A DNA stretch of 64,000 nt from S015-6 sp964479535 (GTDB lineage Bacteria > Desulfobacterota > DSWW01). The stretch covers positions 36,470 through 100,469 of the forward strand of contig CAYZMM010000019.1 of assembly GCA_964479535.1 (NCBI GenBank), read 5' to 3'. Both the position numbers and the translations under genes were made by a program. This document shows positions 1-8,282 of this stretch, piece by piece (position 1 is the first letter of the stretch; each line of letters opens with the position of its first letter). The notes below the pieces were generated by a model. That model ran no database searches. It was not told the DNA's origin and saw nothing but the letters and a program-made list of their open reading frames with translations.

Positions 1-212
1 TTCTGATCTTCCTCTTCGCGATCCTCTGGGAGAAGCTGCCCGAGATGGAGCAGCAATGGGGACGCCCCGGGGCCACGATTCGCTTCTTCTCCATCATCCT
101 GGGCCTGCCCTTCGGGATTCTCTTCTTCCTGTGGGCATGGATCTATGGGTTCGGCGTGCTCCTCTCCCTGGCCGGCGTGGAACATGCCTTGCGCATACCC
201 GCCGGCTGGTAG
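1..212 (+). CDS. C-terminal end of an integral membrane protein (5' truncated by window edge)
   Basis: An open frame enters the window and ends at TAG 210-212. It encodes about 69 residues dominated by two hydrophobic stretches: LIFLFAILW at the start, and a longer one from FFSIILGLPFGILFF through WAWIYGFGVLLSLAGV. A short charged loop (EKLPEMEQQWGRP) separates them, as in a membrane hairpin. The start lies outside the window, so the family cannot be named. It ends 25 bp before the convergent SDR gene. The coding call is supported by the amphipathic/hydrophobic pattern only. Confidence 0.55.
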   Translation, partial: LIFLFAILWEKLPEMEQQWGRPGATIRFFSIILGLPFGILFFLWAWIYGFGVLLSLAGVEHALRIPAGW

Positions 213-237
213 GCGGTCGGAGGAGGTGAACCCTTTG

Positions 238-1062
238 TCAATCCAGGCTCCATCGCCGGACCTGCCTGCCCATCATCCGGATGAAGCCCTTGTACAGGAA
301 GGGCGCGAACCGCTTGCAGGTGTAAACGACCTTCATCTCCGGACCCGGGATGATCAGGGGCTTGTTCCTCTGCACCGCTTTCACGATATCCAGGGCACAG
401 GCCTCCTTGGTGATACCGAGCCAGGACGGCAGGTCCTCGCCCTTCGGCGCTTCGTCCTTCATGCCCCGCGTCTCCGTGGTGTGGAAGATAGGGGTGCGGA
501 CAACCCCGGGGCAGACGACCGTCACCCCGATACCGAAACGGGCCAGCTCGTTCCGGAGCACCTCCGACAACCCGACGAGGCCGAATTTCGTGGTCGAGTA
601 GGCGGACATGCCGGCGCTTCCGATGAGGCCGGCCGAGGAGGAGATGTTCACGATGTGGCCGCTCTTCCGGTCCAGCATGTGAGGCAGGGCGAAATGAATC
701 CCGTAGATGGGTCCCCAGAGGTTGATGCCCACGATCCATTCCCAGTCCTTCAGGCTCAGGTATCGCATCTCGCCGGTGAGGCCCACGCCCGCGTTGTTCA
801 TCAGGACGTCGATCCTGCCGAAGGCCTCGATCGTCTTCCGGATCATCTCTTCGATCTGCTCCGGGCTGGATACGTCCACCCGGAGAGCCATCGCGCTGCG
901 GCCTTTCGCCTCGACGCCCGACACCGTCTCGGCCAGTCCCGCCTCGTTCAGATCCGAGACGACGAGGTCGGCTCCCTTGGCAGCGAATTCGATGGCTGTT
1001 GCCTGACCGATTCCGCTTGCAGCACCGGTCACCACGGCAATCTTGTTCTTCAGGTCGTTCAT
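238..1062 (-). CDS. Short-chain dehydrogenase/reductase (SDR), classical type
   Basis: 274-residue NAD(P)-dependent oxidoreductase of the classical SDR family. The cofactor motif TGAASGIG is at residues 12-19, NNAG at 89-92, a serine cluster (ISSSAG) near 142, and the catalytic YSTTK with Tyr155 and Lys159. The ATG at 1062 was chosen because AGGAG sits just upstream and the cofactor strand begins a few residues later; the frame stays open 43 codons further upstream but reads as non-conserved sequence. Substrate is unknown. Acidic SDLNE after the second strand suggests NAD(H) preference (inference). It converges with the partial gene at the left edge and is divergent from the gene starting at 1203. 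Confidence 0.9.
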   Translation of the reverse strand: MNDLKNKIAVVTGAASGIGQATAIEFAAKGADLVVSDLNEAGLAETVSGVEAKGRSAMALRVDVSSPEQIEEMIRKTIEAFGRIDVLMNNAGVGLTGEMRYLSLKDWEWIVGINLWGPIYGIHFALPHMLDRKSGHIVNISSSAGLIGSAGMSAYSTTKFGLVGLSEVLRNELARFGIGVTVVCPGVVRTPIFHTTETRGMKDEAPKGEDLPSWLGITKEACALDIVKAVQRNKPLIIPGPEMKVVYTCKRFAPFLYKGFIRMMGRQVRRWSLD

Positions 1063-1202
1063 GGGCTCTTCTCTCCTGTACAAGGATTGCAGGACGAACA
1101 GAGTATAGGAGAGCCGGCCGGCTCGGTCAACGGATCCGGCCTGGAAACGAAAGAGGAGCTGCGCTAGAATGGCCGCAAAATCCTGGATCAAGAGGGTTGC
1201 TC

Positions 1203-2525
1203 ATGATGCTCTTCACTCCCGAGGAACTCGCATCCGAAACCCGCCCCCTTTGCGACCTGGCACTGGAGGCACTCGATCGGGAAAACCTTGACGAGCTGCG
1301 CTTCCTGCTCGGGCGAATGTCGGTGGGCCATTTCGAGCTCTACTTCGGCTACCTCGACTGGGTCACGCGAATGGGCGGAAAGGTGCTGCAGCACTTCGGC
1401 GAGGCGTATTTCGAGGACACCTCGCAACGAATCGCCCGGTATCTCATGGCTCCCTACGCAGAGGACCTGAAGGCCGGAAAGGAAAGAGAGACCGCCGCGG
1501 CCCTCCTGACCCTCTGGTGCCATAAGCTGGGCAGGATCGACCCCCTCGGAGAGACGAAGAACGAGGCGGCCTTTTCCCTCGCACCCTGCGGGTCCGGAGG
1601 GAGGCTGGTGCTGGGAGGTTTCTACGACAGATCGCCGCGGAAGTACCCGTGCCCTTCAGACGGCATGCCCCTGTTCTGCCGGATCTGCCGGCACCTTCAA
1701 GCGGCCCTGAACGAACAGGCGGGCAAGGCGTTCTGGCATGCGGTGCCGGAGAGGAACCGCACCGGATTCTGCCGGATGACCTTCACAAAACATGAAACGA
1801 GGGGAACGCTCCTCTTTTCCGTGGAGGAGACGTACCGGCTGGTCACGCCGCGTTGTCTGCAGGCACTGAAACGATTGGATGCGAACGGGCAGAGCGACGT
1901 GAAGGACCTGCTGCGAGACCAGCACACCGAATGGCGTGCCCTGCACGACCTGCTCAACCTCTGGGTGACGGCGCTCTTCTCCGTGGTCTACGAAGAGAAG
2001 GGGATGCCGTACCTGTCCGAGCTGGTCTGGGAAACCTACGTCACCATGTTCGATTCCACCTACCGCATGCACAGCCTGATGGACAGCCGAAGCCTCTTCC
2101 GCAATCTGGTGCGGATGTGGTACTACCACCAGGCAACCTTTCGGGTGACCGAAGAGGAAGACCGGTTCGTCTTCCACCTCGATCCCTGCGGCAGCGGAGG
2201 GCGCCTCTACCGTGGGGAGGTGCTGATACCCGGGGTCTATCCGTACGGAACCGGTTTGCTTCGCGAAAGCCTCGAGCCGGACGACATCACCTTCGGGCGA
2301 GCCCCCTTCCCGATCTACTGCATTCACTGTGCCGCGACGAACCGGGACCAGCTCCAGGGCAAACCCTGGTCCTTCCTGATCGAAGGCGGTGCCATGTCGG
2401 ACCCCTCGAAGCCGTGCGTTCAATACCTTTACAAGAAGGATACGCCTCGCGTTGCAGAGCCCCGTCTCCTCGAACAGGTGGGGCTCACCGAGGCAGGACC
2501 TCTCGACAAGGAATACGTGATATGA
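1203..2525 (+). CDS. Uncharacterised protein with duplicated PCGSGGRL / CxxC module
   Basis: 440 residues, no recognised family. The motif PCGSGGRL occurs twice, at residues 128-135 and 328-335, exactly 200 residues apart. Each copy is followed by a cysteine pair (CRIC at 159-162, CIHC at 373-376), which suggests two copies of one metal-binding or ligand-binding module. There is no signal peptide or membrane segment, so a cytoplasmic location is likely. The start at 1203 (adjacent ATG at 1206) follows AGAGGG. The stop overlaps the next start as ATGA, so the two are translationally linked, and it heads a six-gene run to 4939. The motif is loosely reminiscent of SEC-C metal-binding tails, but the cysteine spacing differs. 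Confidence 0.75.
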   Translation: MMLFTPEELASETRPLCDLALEALDRENLDELRFLLGRMSVGHFELYFGYLDWVTRMGGKVLQHFGEAYFEDTSQRIARYLMAPYAEDLKAGKERETAAALLTLWCHKLGRIDPLGETKNEAAFSLAPCGSGGRLVLGGFYDRSPRKYPCPSDGMPLFCRICRHLQAALNEQAGKAFWHAVPERNRTGFCRMTFTKHETRGTLLFSVEETYRLVTPRCLQALKRLDANGQSDVKDLLRDQHTEWRALHDLLNLWVTALFSVVYEEKGMPYLSELVWETYVTMFDSTYRMHSLMDSRSLFRNLVRMWYYHQATFRVTEEEDRFVFHLDPCGSGGRLYRGEVLIPGVYPYGTGLLRESLEPDDITFGRAPFPIYCIHCAATNRDQLQGKPWSFLIEGGAMSDPSKPCVQYLYKKDTPRVAEPRLLEQVGLTEAGPLDKEYVI

Positions 2526-2794
2526 GCCTCCTCAGCCAGCTCGTCGGTACGTTCCTCATGTTTCTCGGCTTCATCGGAATCGTCTCCGGAGCCCTCCTCC
2601 ACCGCATGAAGCAGGAAGACCTGGGAAAGATGTACATGACGGCCACCATGACGGCAGGGGGCGAGATGTCGGACTCGCCCGTGGTCCGCTTCCTGACGCA
2701 GATCAGGGGCAACGACGCACTGAAGCGGAAATGGGTCCTTCGGCTTCTCCTGGGCGGGCTCCTCACGGCCGTCCTCGGAGCCTGGGTCGCCTGA
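2522..2794 (+). CDS. Small two-helix membrane protein
   Basis: 90 residues with an N-terminal hydrophobic segment (residues about 4-25, LVGTFLMFLGFIGIVSGALL) and a second near the C-terminus (LRLLLGGLLTAVLGAWV). A hydrophilic central loop lies between them. The start ATG overlaps the stop of the upstream gene by 4 bp. Family not recognised. Position inside the 1203-4939 run suggests a shared envelope or lipid-related role, but this is inference from context only. Confidence 0.65.
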   Translation: MSLLSQLVGTFLMFLGFIGIVSGALLHRMKQEDLGKMYMTATMTAGGEMSDSPVVRFLTQIRGNDALKRKWVLRLLLGGLLTAVLGAWVA

Positions 2795-2807
2795 AAGGAG
2801 ACAGGAG

Positions 2808-3017
2808 ATGGCCCCGAAGCCGACCGAGACCTCCCAGCAAGCTGCACGGACCGACCTCGTCTGTCCCGCCTGCGGGGGACCGGTGGTGGCGAGCATAGCC
2901 TTCGGCAGCAACTTCTGCGGCGTCCGCACGGTGGCCGCCTGCGAAAAGGGCTGCAAATGGACCCTCCAGGAGCAGCAGACCATGAACAACGCCGCCAGCG
3001 ACGAGATGTTCGGTTAG
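2808..3017 (+). CDS. Small zinc-ribbon-like protein
   Basis: 69-residue soluble protein with a CPACGG knuckle near residue 19 and two further cysteines (NFCGVR, CEKGCKW) that could complete a zinc site. A Shine-Dalgarno (AAAGGAGACAGGAG) precedes ATG 2808. It starts 13 bp after the upstream gene. Function unknown; short zinc ribbons often act as protein or nucleic-acid adaptors, but nothing here specifies a partner. Confidence 0.65.
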   Translation: MAPKPTETSQQAARTDLVCPACGGPVVASIAFGSNFCGVRTVAACEKGCKWTLQEQQTMNNAASDEMFG

Positions 3018-3029
3018 AGGTTAGCGGAG

Positions 3030-3812
3030 ATGAGGCTCGATTCCTGGGTGCTGGATGTGATTCTGTACGTGTTCTTTCTGTTGATGCTGCGGGAAGGCCG
3101 GCTCGTTCTCGGCTGGAAGCGAACCAGCATCTTCCTGTGGGGCTCCATCCTCTGGACCGCCATCATCGAGAACGCGATGGTCATCCTCGGCGGGTACGAC
3201 TACTTTGCCTATGCAGACACCTACACCTTCGGCGGGAAGGTGATCGAGGGATACGCGGGCTGGTTCTCCTGGGTCTTGTTCGTGCCCCTGGCCATCTGCC
3301 TCGGCTGGTTTCTGCTCAGTCTGCCCGCGCTGCTCATTTCCATCCGGCTTCTCGGCGAAAGACGAAGCATATGGATCAAGGCCGCCTTTGCGGGCGTCAT
3401 GCTCGTCAGCTTCGACATGCTGCTCGACCCCATATCCGTTGTGAACGAGTGGTGGCGGTGGACCTCTCCCGGGTACTACCTTCGGGGCGTGACCCTCGGG
3501 AACTACATCGGCTGGTTCTTCCTGCTCTTCTTCTTCGGTGCGGTCTACGAGCGCACGGTCCTGCAGAAGGGAGGATTCGGCTGGCTCGCGTGCGTCGAAG
3601 GGAAGCTCTTCGGCGCCGACACGATGGATCTCTCCGGCCTGGAGATGCAACGGGTCGGAAGGGTATTCTACTTCCGTCTCGCGGCCTTCCTGCCGATCTT
3701 CTTTGTCTGCTGCATAGGAGTCTCTTCGGTCGCCCTCGCTTTTGCGAACAACTGGGGCCCCTTTGACAGCGTCTTTCCGAACACGGTCTTCAAGGCACTC
3801 ACCGGACCCTGA
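3030..3812 (+). CDS. CruF/DUF422-like polytopic membrane protein (carotenoid-biosynthesis family)
   Basis: 260 residues with about seven hydrophobic segments. The central block FDMLLDPISV (residues 128-137), followed by WWRWTSPGYYLRGV and GNYIGWF, matches the conserved D-x-x-LDP, W-x-W, and N-x-x-GW pattern I associate with the DUF422 family. That family includes the carotenoid 1',2'-hydratase CruF. It may therefore hydrate or otherwise modify an isoprenoid chain in the inner membrane. No other carotenoid genes (crtB, crtI) are visible, so the isoprenoid substrate is inferred from family alone. The nearby acyltransferase could act on the product of this step (speculative). Starts 12 bp after the zinc-ribbon gene. 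Confidence 0.7.
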   Translation: MRLDSWVLDVILYVFFLLMLREGRLVLGWKRTSIFLWGSILWTAIIENAMVILGGYDYFAYADTYTFGGKVIEGYAGWFSWVLFVPLAICLGWFLLSLPALLISIRLLGERRSIWIKAAFAGVMLVSFDMLLDPISVVNEWWRWTSPGYYLRGVTLGNYIGWFFLLFFFGAVYERTVLQKGGFGWLACVEGKLFGADTMDLSGLEMQRVGRVFYFRLAAFLPIFFVCCIGVSSVALAFANNWGPFDSVFPNTVFKALTGP

Positions 3813-3857
3813 CCCGATCCGAAACAGGACCGGGCTCCGCCGTGGAGGAGACACAGC

Positions 3858-4124
3858 ATGAGCCGTATGGATGACAACGAGCCGAAGACAGAAGAAACGG
3901 CCTTGCGCGCGAAGCTTCGCATGTCCTATCTTCTGCTCCTCCTCTTCGCCATCCACATGGTGGAGGCCTACATCACCTTCCCCTTCGTGGACCACACGAA
4001 CACCTTCCAGAATCTGGTGTACGGGTTCCTCGTGACCGCACCCTTCTACACGATCAACCTCATCTTCATCGGGGTGACGCGCCGGGATCTGGCGAGTCTG
4101 CAGAGGCGGAGGGGGGGGGCGTGA
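3858..4124 (+). CDS. Small membrane protein, two hydrophobic helices
   Basis: 88 residues. A charged N-terminus is followed by a hydrophobic segment (LLLLLFAIHMVEAYITF) and a second one (LVYGFLVTAPFYTINLIFIGV), ending in an arginine-rich tail. A Shine-Dalgarno (GGAGGAGACA) precedes ATG 3858. Its TGA overlaps the GTG start of the acyltransferase by 4 bp, indicating coupled translation. Family not recognised. Confidence 0.65.
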   Translation: MSRMDDNEPKTEETALRAKLRMSYLLLLLFAIHMVEAYITFPFVDHTNTFQNLVYGFLVTAPFYTINLIFIGVTRRDLASLQRRRGGA

Positions 4125-4939
4125 ACGCCGAACGGATTGCCGCCCGGTTCAACCTGAGGGACCCGGCTCGATACGGAGTGGATATGGGCCCCGGGCCGGA
4201 CAGCGACTTTCGAGCATCGCGGCGGCTGGTCATGTGGTTCGGGCTTCACCTGGCCTGGGGCTTGGTGTTCCGGTTCTACCGATCCTCTCGTTTGGGGTTT
4301 GTCGGCCGGGATGTGGAAGACGGCCTGCTCGCACGGGGCAAGGGAATCATTTACGCCCACTGGCACCAGTACGCCCAGTTCTACTTCTTTCACGCGGGCG
4401 GGAAACGGCATCTCATGATGATCAGCCCCAAGCTCGGCGGCGAGTTCGGGGCCCGCTGTATGGACCGGGTCGGTGTGCTCACCGTACGGGGGTCCTCGAC
4501 GAAGGTGACCCGGGAGGGGCACCTGAGATACAGGGGCGGCAAGGAGGCATTGTCCGCGGTGGTGAGGCTGGTGAAGGAAGAAGGGTTCCATGCAGGGATC
4601 ACGGCGGACGGCCCGAAGGGACCCGCCTTCCGTCTCAAGCCCGGCGCCCTCTATCTGGCCAGAGACACCGGGTCCCCGATCCTGGTCCTGACCACCGCCG
4701 CACGACCTCGCTTCCGCTTGCCGGGCTGGGACCGGATGTGGATGCCCTTCCCTTTTTCCCGGATCATCAACTTCTTCTCCGGCCCCTTCTACGTTCCCCC
4801 TGACGCGGACGAAGATCGAATCGAAGAAACCCGCCTCCGCCTCGAACAGCACATGCAGGACATGACCGCGAAGGCGGTGCGGTACTGGAAAGACGAAGAG
4901 ACGCGAAGAGAATTCCCCGAACCCGAGTGGAAGAGCTAG
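4121..4939 (+). CDS. Lysophospholipid acyltransferase-like protein (DUF374 type)
   Basis: 272 residues. Features match the DUF374 branch of glycerolipid/lipid A-type acyltransferases: an N-terminal hydrophobic stretch (residues 38-52), AHWHQYAQF around 79-87 in the position of the acyltransferase His motif, and the hallmark ADGPKGP at 162-168. It probably transfers an acyl chain onto a lipid headgroup or glycolipid at the inner membrane. The start is GTG 4121, fixed by the GTGA overlap with the preceding gene. It ends the plus-strand run that begins at 1203. The CruF-like neighbour hints at an acylated isoprenoid product, but this is only contextual. Confidence 0.8.
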   Translation: MNAERIAARFNLRDPARYGVDMGPGPDSDFRASRRLVMWFGLHLAWGLVFRFYRSSRLGFVGRDVEDGLLARGKGIIYAHWHQYAQFYFFHAGGKRHLMMISPKLGGEFGARCMDRVGVLTVRGSSTKVTREGHLRYRGGKEALSAVVRLVKEEGFHAGITADGPKGPAFRLKPGALYLARDTGSPILVLTTAARPRFRLPGWDRMWMPFPFSRIINFFSGPFYVPPDADEDRIEETRLRLEQHMQDMTAKAVRYWKDEETRREFPEPEWKS

Positions 4940-4975
4940 CTTCCTCGAGCATCGAACCGTGACATGGATGGCACC

Positions 4976-5350
4976 TCAGTGGTCTACGATGTGATAGCCA
5001 CGGCTCGTCATACACCTCTGCAGGACATCGTTGTACTGAAGCTGCTGCTTCCTCCATTCCACCGCCTGCCGGACTTCCAGCTCCTTCTTCTCCTCCGGGC
5101 GCATTGGGGGCGTATCGTCGGGGGGCCGGATGGAAGGGTCAAAGCCGGTCCTCTGAATCGCGCGTCTGTGACACTCGTAGCGATCCTTGCTCTGCTGTTC
5201 CTCTCCGACGCCTTCCTTCTGGAACACGGAAAGGTCGAGCTGTGCGAAGGCGACCGACACCAGGAACCCGACACTCGCCAGCGAAAACGTGAGCAACGCG
5301 AGGCCGACGGTCCTGGTCTTGCCGCCCTCCTTCACCGCAAATCGAGACAT
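4976..5350 (-). CDS. Secreted small protein with KDxxEC...FDP and CMxxRGY motifs
   Basis: 124 residues. The N-terminus has a positively charged start, a hydrophobic core (VGLALLTFSLASVGFLVSVAFA) and a likely signal-peptidase site at AFAQ. The mature part contains KDRYECHRRAIQRTGFDP and ends with CMTSRGYHI. The same arrangement, KDKFECY...GFDP and a C-terminal CLEGRGY, occurs in the glycine-zipper protein at 49978-50472. The two therefore belong to one family, with a probable disulfide between the two conserved cysteines (inference). This copy lacks the glycine-zipper. It lies 32 bp downstream of the FGGY kinase. Much longer overlapping frames here read through the neighbouring kinase and are not genes. 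Confidence 0.65.
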   Translation of the reverse strand: MSRFAVKEGGKTRTVGLALLTFSLASVGFLVSVAFAQLDLSVFQKEGVGEEQQSKDRYECHRRAIQRTGFDPSIRPPDDTPPMRPEEKKELEVRQAVEWRKQQLQYNDVLQRCMTSRGYHIVDH

Positions 5351-5382
5351 GGATCTTCCCTCCGGCTCTTCATGGCGATCGC

Positions 5383-6966
5383 TCAACCGGCCCCACGATT
5401 CAACCGATCGAACATGCCCCTGTTGTTCCTGTAGATCTGGAGGAAGCAGCCGAAGAGCTCGTCGTAGATCCGGCGGTTCCCTCCGTTTGGGGAAAAGGTG
5501 CGCTCGTATTCGATCAAGTCCGGAATATCCTCGAAGGCGATGTGACCCAGCCCGACCGAGGCGATGAAGGCGGCCCCCCGGGCGTTCGCCTCGAGGGGAT
5601 CCTTCACCTGACGGATCTCCCGGTCGAGGACATCGGCAAAGATTCGGCACCAGACCTCCGATTTCGCTCCGCCGCCCACGATGTTGAGGGGAGTCAACCG
5701 GCGCTTCACGAATTTTTCCACATATCCGAGACTCCACCGCGTGTTGTACGCCACCCCCTCCAGGAAGGCCCGCACGATCTGGTCGAGATTCGTCGTCTTC
5801 GACAGGTTGTAGAGCCCTCCCCTGAGGGTCGCGCTGTCCACCGGGGTCCTCTCGCCGTTGAGCCATGGCGTGAAGATGAGCTTCCCGCTTCCCGGCTCGA
5901 CGCGGCTCGCCACTTCGTCCATGGCCTCGTACGGATTCTCCGGCGGCTCGCGCGACACGAGAGCGTTGCCGTGAAACAGGACATTGTCCGCAAGGAAGCC
6001 GAGGCAGCCGCCTGCGAGGTCCTGTTCGTTCACGCTCTGGTACTTTCCCGGGATCGCGGTCGGCAGCGATGCGATCGCGTGCAAGGCGTCCGCCTTCTTG
6101 AAGGGAACGATGCACTGCACCCACGAGGAAGTCCCGATGTAGATGTGCCCCTCGTAGTCCCTCACCGCACCGGACCCGACGAGCGCGCACTGATGGTCCG
6201 GCGAGCCCGTGACCACCTTCGCATCCCTCCGGATGCCCATCTCTTCGGCCACAGCCGGCAGCAGGGGTCCGAGGATATCGGTGGAGGCCCGGAGGGGAGG
6301 CAGCTTCTCCCTGTCGAGCCCCACGAGGCGGATCAACCGGTCGTCGTAGCGCACGCGGCGGATGTCTCTCGTGTCGGTCACCCAGAAGAGGTGAATCGAA
6401 TCGAAGGAGGCGGCGAATTCCCCGGTCAGGCGGAGGTTCAGGTAATCCTTGCTCGGCAGGAACATGCGGGTTCGCTCGTACACGTCCGGGAAGGCCTTCT
6501 TCCAGAGCAGCACATGGGCCACGTCGTCCTTGCCGGACAAAGACGGCGCACCCGCTGTCTTGTGCACCCATTCCACGACCTTTGACAGCCCGTAGCCCAT
6601 CACGCTGGGAAAGCCCCTCATCGCATCGGCGATGTAAGGCGCACCCCGGGAATCCATCCAGGTGAGCGAATTCGCCAGATGCCTGCCGCCCGCATCCACC
6701 GCAACCGTGCTGGAAAAGGTGCTCGAAACGCACACCGCAGAAATCGCCCCGGCCGGCACGGCACCCTTTCTCACCAACCTCCCGGAGACGGTCAACAAGG
6801 CCTTCCACCAGTCTTCCGGGTCCTGCTCGGCGCCTCCTCCGGGCAGGAAGTGAATCGGGGTCTTCTCGTAGTCCGAGGCCGCCACCCTTCCGTGCACCGA
6901 CACGATGGAGGCCTTGATGCCGGACGTCCCGTGGTCGATGGCGAGGATGTATTCTTCCTGCTTCAT
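5383..6966 (-). CDS. FGGY-family carbohydrate kinase
   Basis: 527 residues, typical for FGGY kinases such as xylulokinase or glycerol kinase. The N-terminal phosphate-binding strand LAIDHGTSGIKASI (residues 7-20), the substrate-loop motif GSPDHQCALVG, and the C-terminal adenosine-binding motif GGGAKSEVWCRIF are all present. It phosphorylates a sugar or polyol with ATP in the cytoplasm; the substrate cannot be read from sequence. Start ATG 6966 overlaps the stop of the upstream saccharopine-dehydrogenase-like gene by 4 bp (ATGA), so the two are co-translated. The pairing of a kinase with a reductase suggests a small catabolic or salvage pathway (inference). Confidence 0.85.
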   Translation of the reverse strand: MKQEEYILAIDHGTSGIKASIVSVHGRVAASDYEKTPIHFLPGGGAEQDPEDWWKALLTVSGRLVRKGAVPAGAISAVCVSSTFSSTVAVDAGGRHLANSLTWMDSRGAPYIADAMRGFPSVMGYGLSKVVEWVHKTAGAPSLSGKDDVAHVLLWKKAFPDVYERTRMFLPSKDYLNLRLTGEFAASFDSIHLFWVTDTRDIRRVRYDDRLIRLVGLDREKLPPLRASTDILGPLLPAVAEEMGIRRDAKVVTGSPDHQCALVGSGAVRDYEGHIYIGTSSWVQCIVPFKKADALHAIASLPTAIPGKYQSVNEQDLAGGCLGFLADNVLFHGNALVSREPPENPYEAMDEVASRVEPGSGKLIFTPWLNGERTPVDSATLRGGLYNLSKTTNLDQIVRAFLEGVAYNTRWSLGYVEKFVKRRLTPLNIVGGGAKSEVWCRIFADVLDREIRQVKDPLEANARGAAFIASVGLGHIAFEDIPDLIEYERTFSPNGGNRRIYDELFGCFLQIYRNNRGMFDRLNRGAG

Positions 6967-8198
6967 GCCCGTCCCTGCAGATCGAATTTCGTCACCCTGC
7001 CCCGGGAATCGATCCGTTCCGCATACAGGACCTCCACCGCCTTCTTCCTTCCTCTCTGCTTGACCGGCTTCATGGTCTCCCGCAGGCGGATGAAATCCTT
7101 CGGGTCCACGCACGCCTCCGGCGGCAGCACGCCCCTGGCCCTGACCTTTCCCTGATCCAGCAGGATCACGCCCATGGCAGCGGGAATCCCGGTGCCCTCC
7201 CCCAGGGCGGCCCCCTCGGAAGCCATGTGGACCCTGTACTCCTCGCGCTTTCCGCCTTTCTTGCCCTTCACCACGACCGCCATGGCCCCCCGCTGGATTC
7301 CGAACTTCGTCCGCTTCAGGATCCGCTCCCGCTCCCGGAGGATGTAGGCGATGGCGAAATCATACGGCACGACCTCCCTTCCTCCCACCCGGAGCGGCTC
7401 TTTGCTCGCAAGGCCCAGCCGGCACATGTTCCCGGTCAGCTCGTAGTACTCGATGGGCAGGACCGACCCCTTGTTCGTGACCTGCTTCAACTGGATGTAC
7501 TTGGGAAGGGTGACCTGCTCCGGATGGGGATACGGATAGAGGGGGATGTCCTGTCCCACGATGGGGAAATCGAAGGTCTGCCGCAGGGCGATTCCGTCTT
7601 CGCCGAAGTACTTCACGTGTTTCAACTTCCCGTCGAGATACATGGGGATGTCGATGGTCATACAGTGGAAACGGTGGCCGATGACGCCCTCCCCTTCCAC
7701 GGGCTCGCCCCCGTGGGTGTGGAAGATGTCCACCGATTCGGTCTCGTCCAGGAGGTCGTCCGCCACCAGCTTGGCGAGCAGGTTCGTGACGCCGGGCGAG
7801 GCGCCCATCCCGATGAGGGCGGTGATTCCCGCCTTCTTGGCGGCCCTGTCCATCTTCAGGATGTCCAGGGTCACGTCCACGTCATCGCAGATGTCCACGT
7901 AGTCGATGCGCTCCTCCAGGACCACGCCCAGGATGGTCTTCACGCTCTTGTAGAAGGGGCCGACGCAGTTGAGCACGATGTCGCTGCCCTGGATCGCCTT
8001 CCGGATGCTGGCAGGGTCCTCGGCATCCACCTTGGCCGCCACCACCTTCTTCGAGCCGATCTCGGCGACGATCTCCCTGGCCCGGGCCATGTTCACATCG
8101 CCGATACGGATCTTCGAAAACAGGTCCTGTGCGGCCAGGCTCTTCACCGCAACGCTTCCCACAGCACCACAGCCACCCAGAACGGTCACCTTCGCCAT
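6963..8198 (-). CDS. Saccharopine dehydrogenase-like NAD(P)-binding protein
   Basis: 411 residues. The N-terminal Rossmann motif VLGGCGAVGSVAVKSL and the following GDVNMARAREI match the saccharopine dehydrogenase NADP-binding domain. The middle GASPGVTNLLAKLVAD is also characteristic of this family. Actual lysine biosynthesis is unlikely given the partner FGGY kinase, and many homologues are oxidoreductases of unknown substrate. ATG 8198 is preceded by AAGGAGG. It is the first gene of a two-gene minus-strand operon with the kinase and is divergent from the FMN reductase at 8283. Confidence 0.8.
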   Translation of the reverse strand: MAKVTVLGGCGAVGSVAVKSLAAQDLFSKIRIGDVNMARAREIVAEIGSKKVVAAKVDAEDPASIRKAIQGSDIVLNCVGPFYKSVKTILGVVLEERIDYVDICDDVDVTLDILKMDRAAKKAGITALIGMGASPGVTNLLAKLVADDLLDETESVDIFHTHGGEPVEGEGVIGHRFHCMTIDIPMYLDGKLKHVKYFGEDGIALRQTFDFPIVGQDIPLYPYPHPEQVTLPKYIQLKQVTNKGSVLPIEYYELTGNMCRLGLASKEPLRVGGREVVPYDFAIAYILRERERILKRTKFGIQRGAMAVVVKGKKGGKREEYRVHMASEGAALGEGTGIPAAMGVILLDQGKVRARGVLPPEACVDPKDFIRLRETMKPVKQRGRKKAVEVLYAERIDSRGRVTKFDLQGRA

Positions 8199-8282
8199 GT
8201 CATCCTCCTTCGGGGATTGTTTGATTTGCACAGAACGTCTCGGTATTCTACCTGCAAACCGCGCTCAAGAAAAGGAATCCTG

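Noticed and set aside
5383..6808. Very long open frames overlapping the FGGY kinase in other frames, one of which runs on into the gene at 4976-5350
   Set aside because: They run through a gene with clear family motifs. High GC content at third codon positions keeps alternative frames open. Only the 3' part from ATG 5350 has its own start, signal peptide and family motifs.
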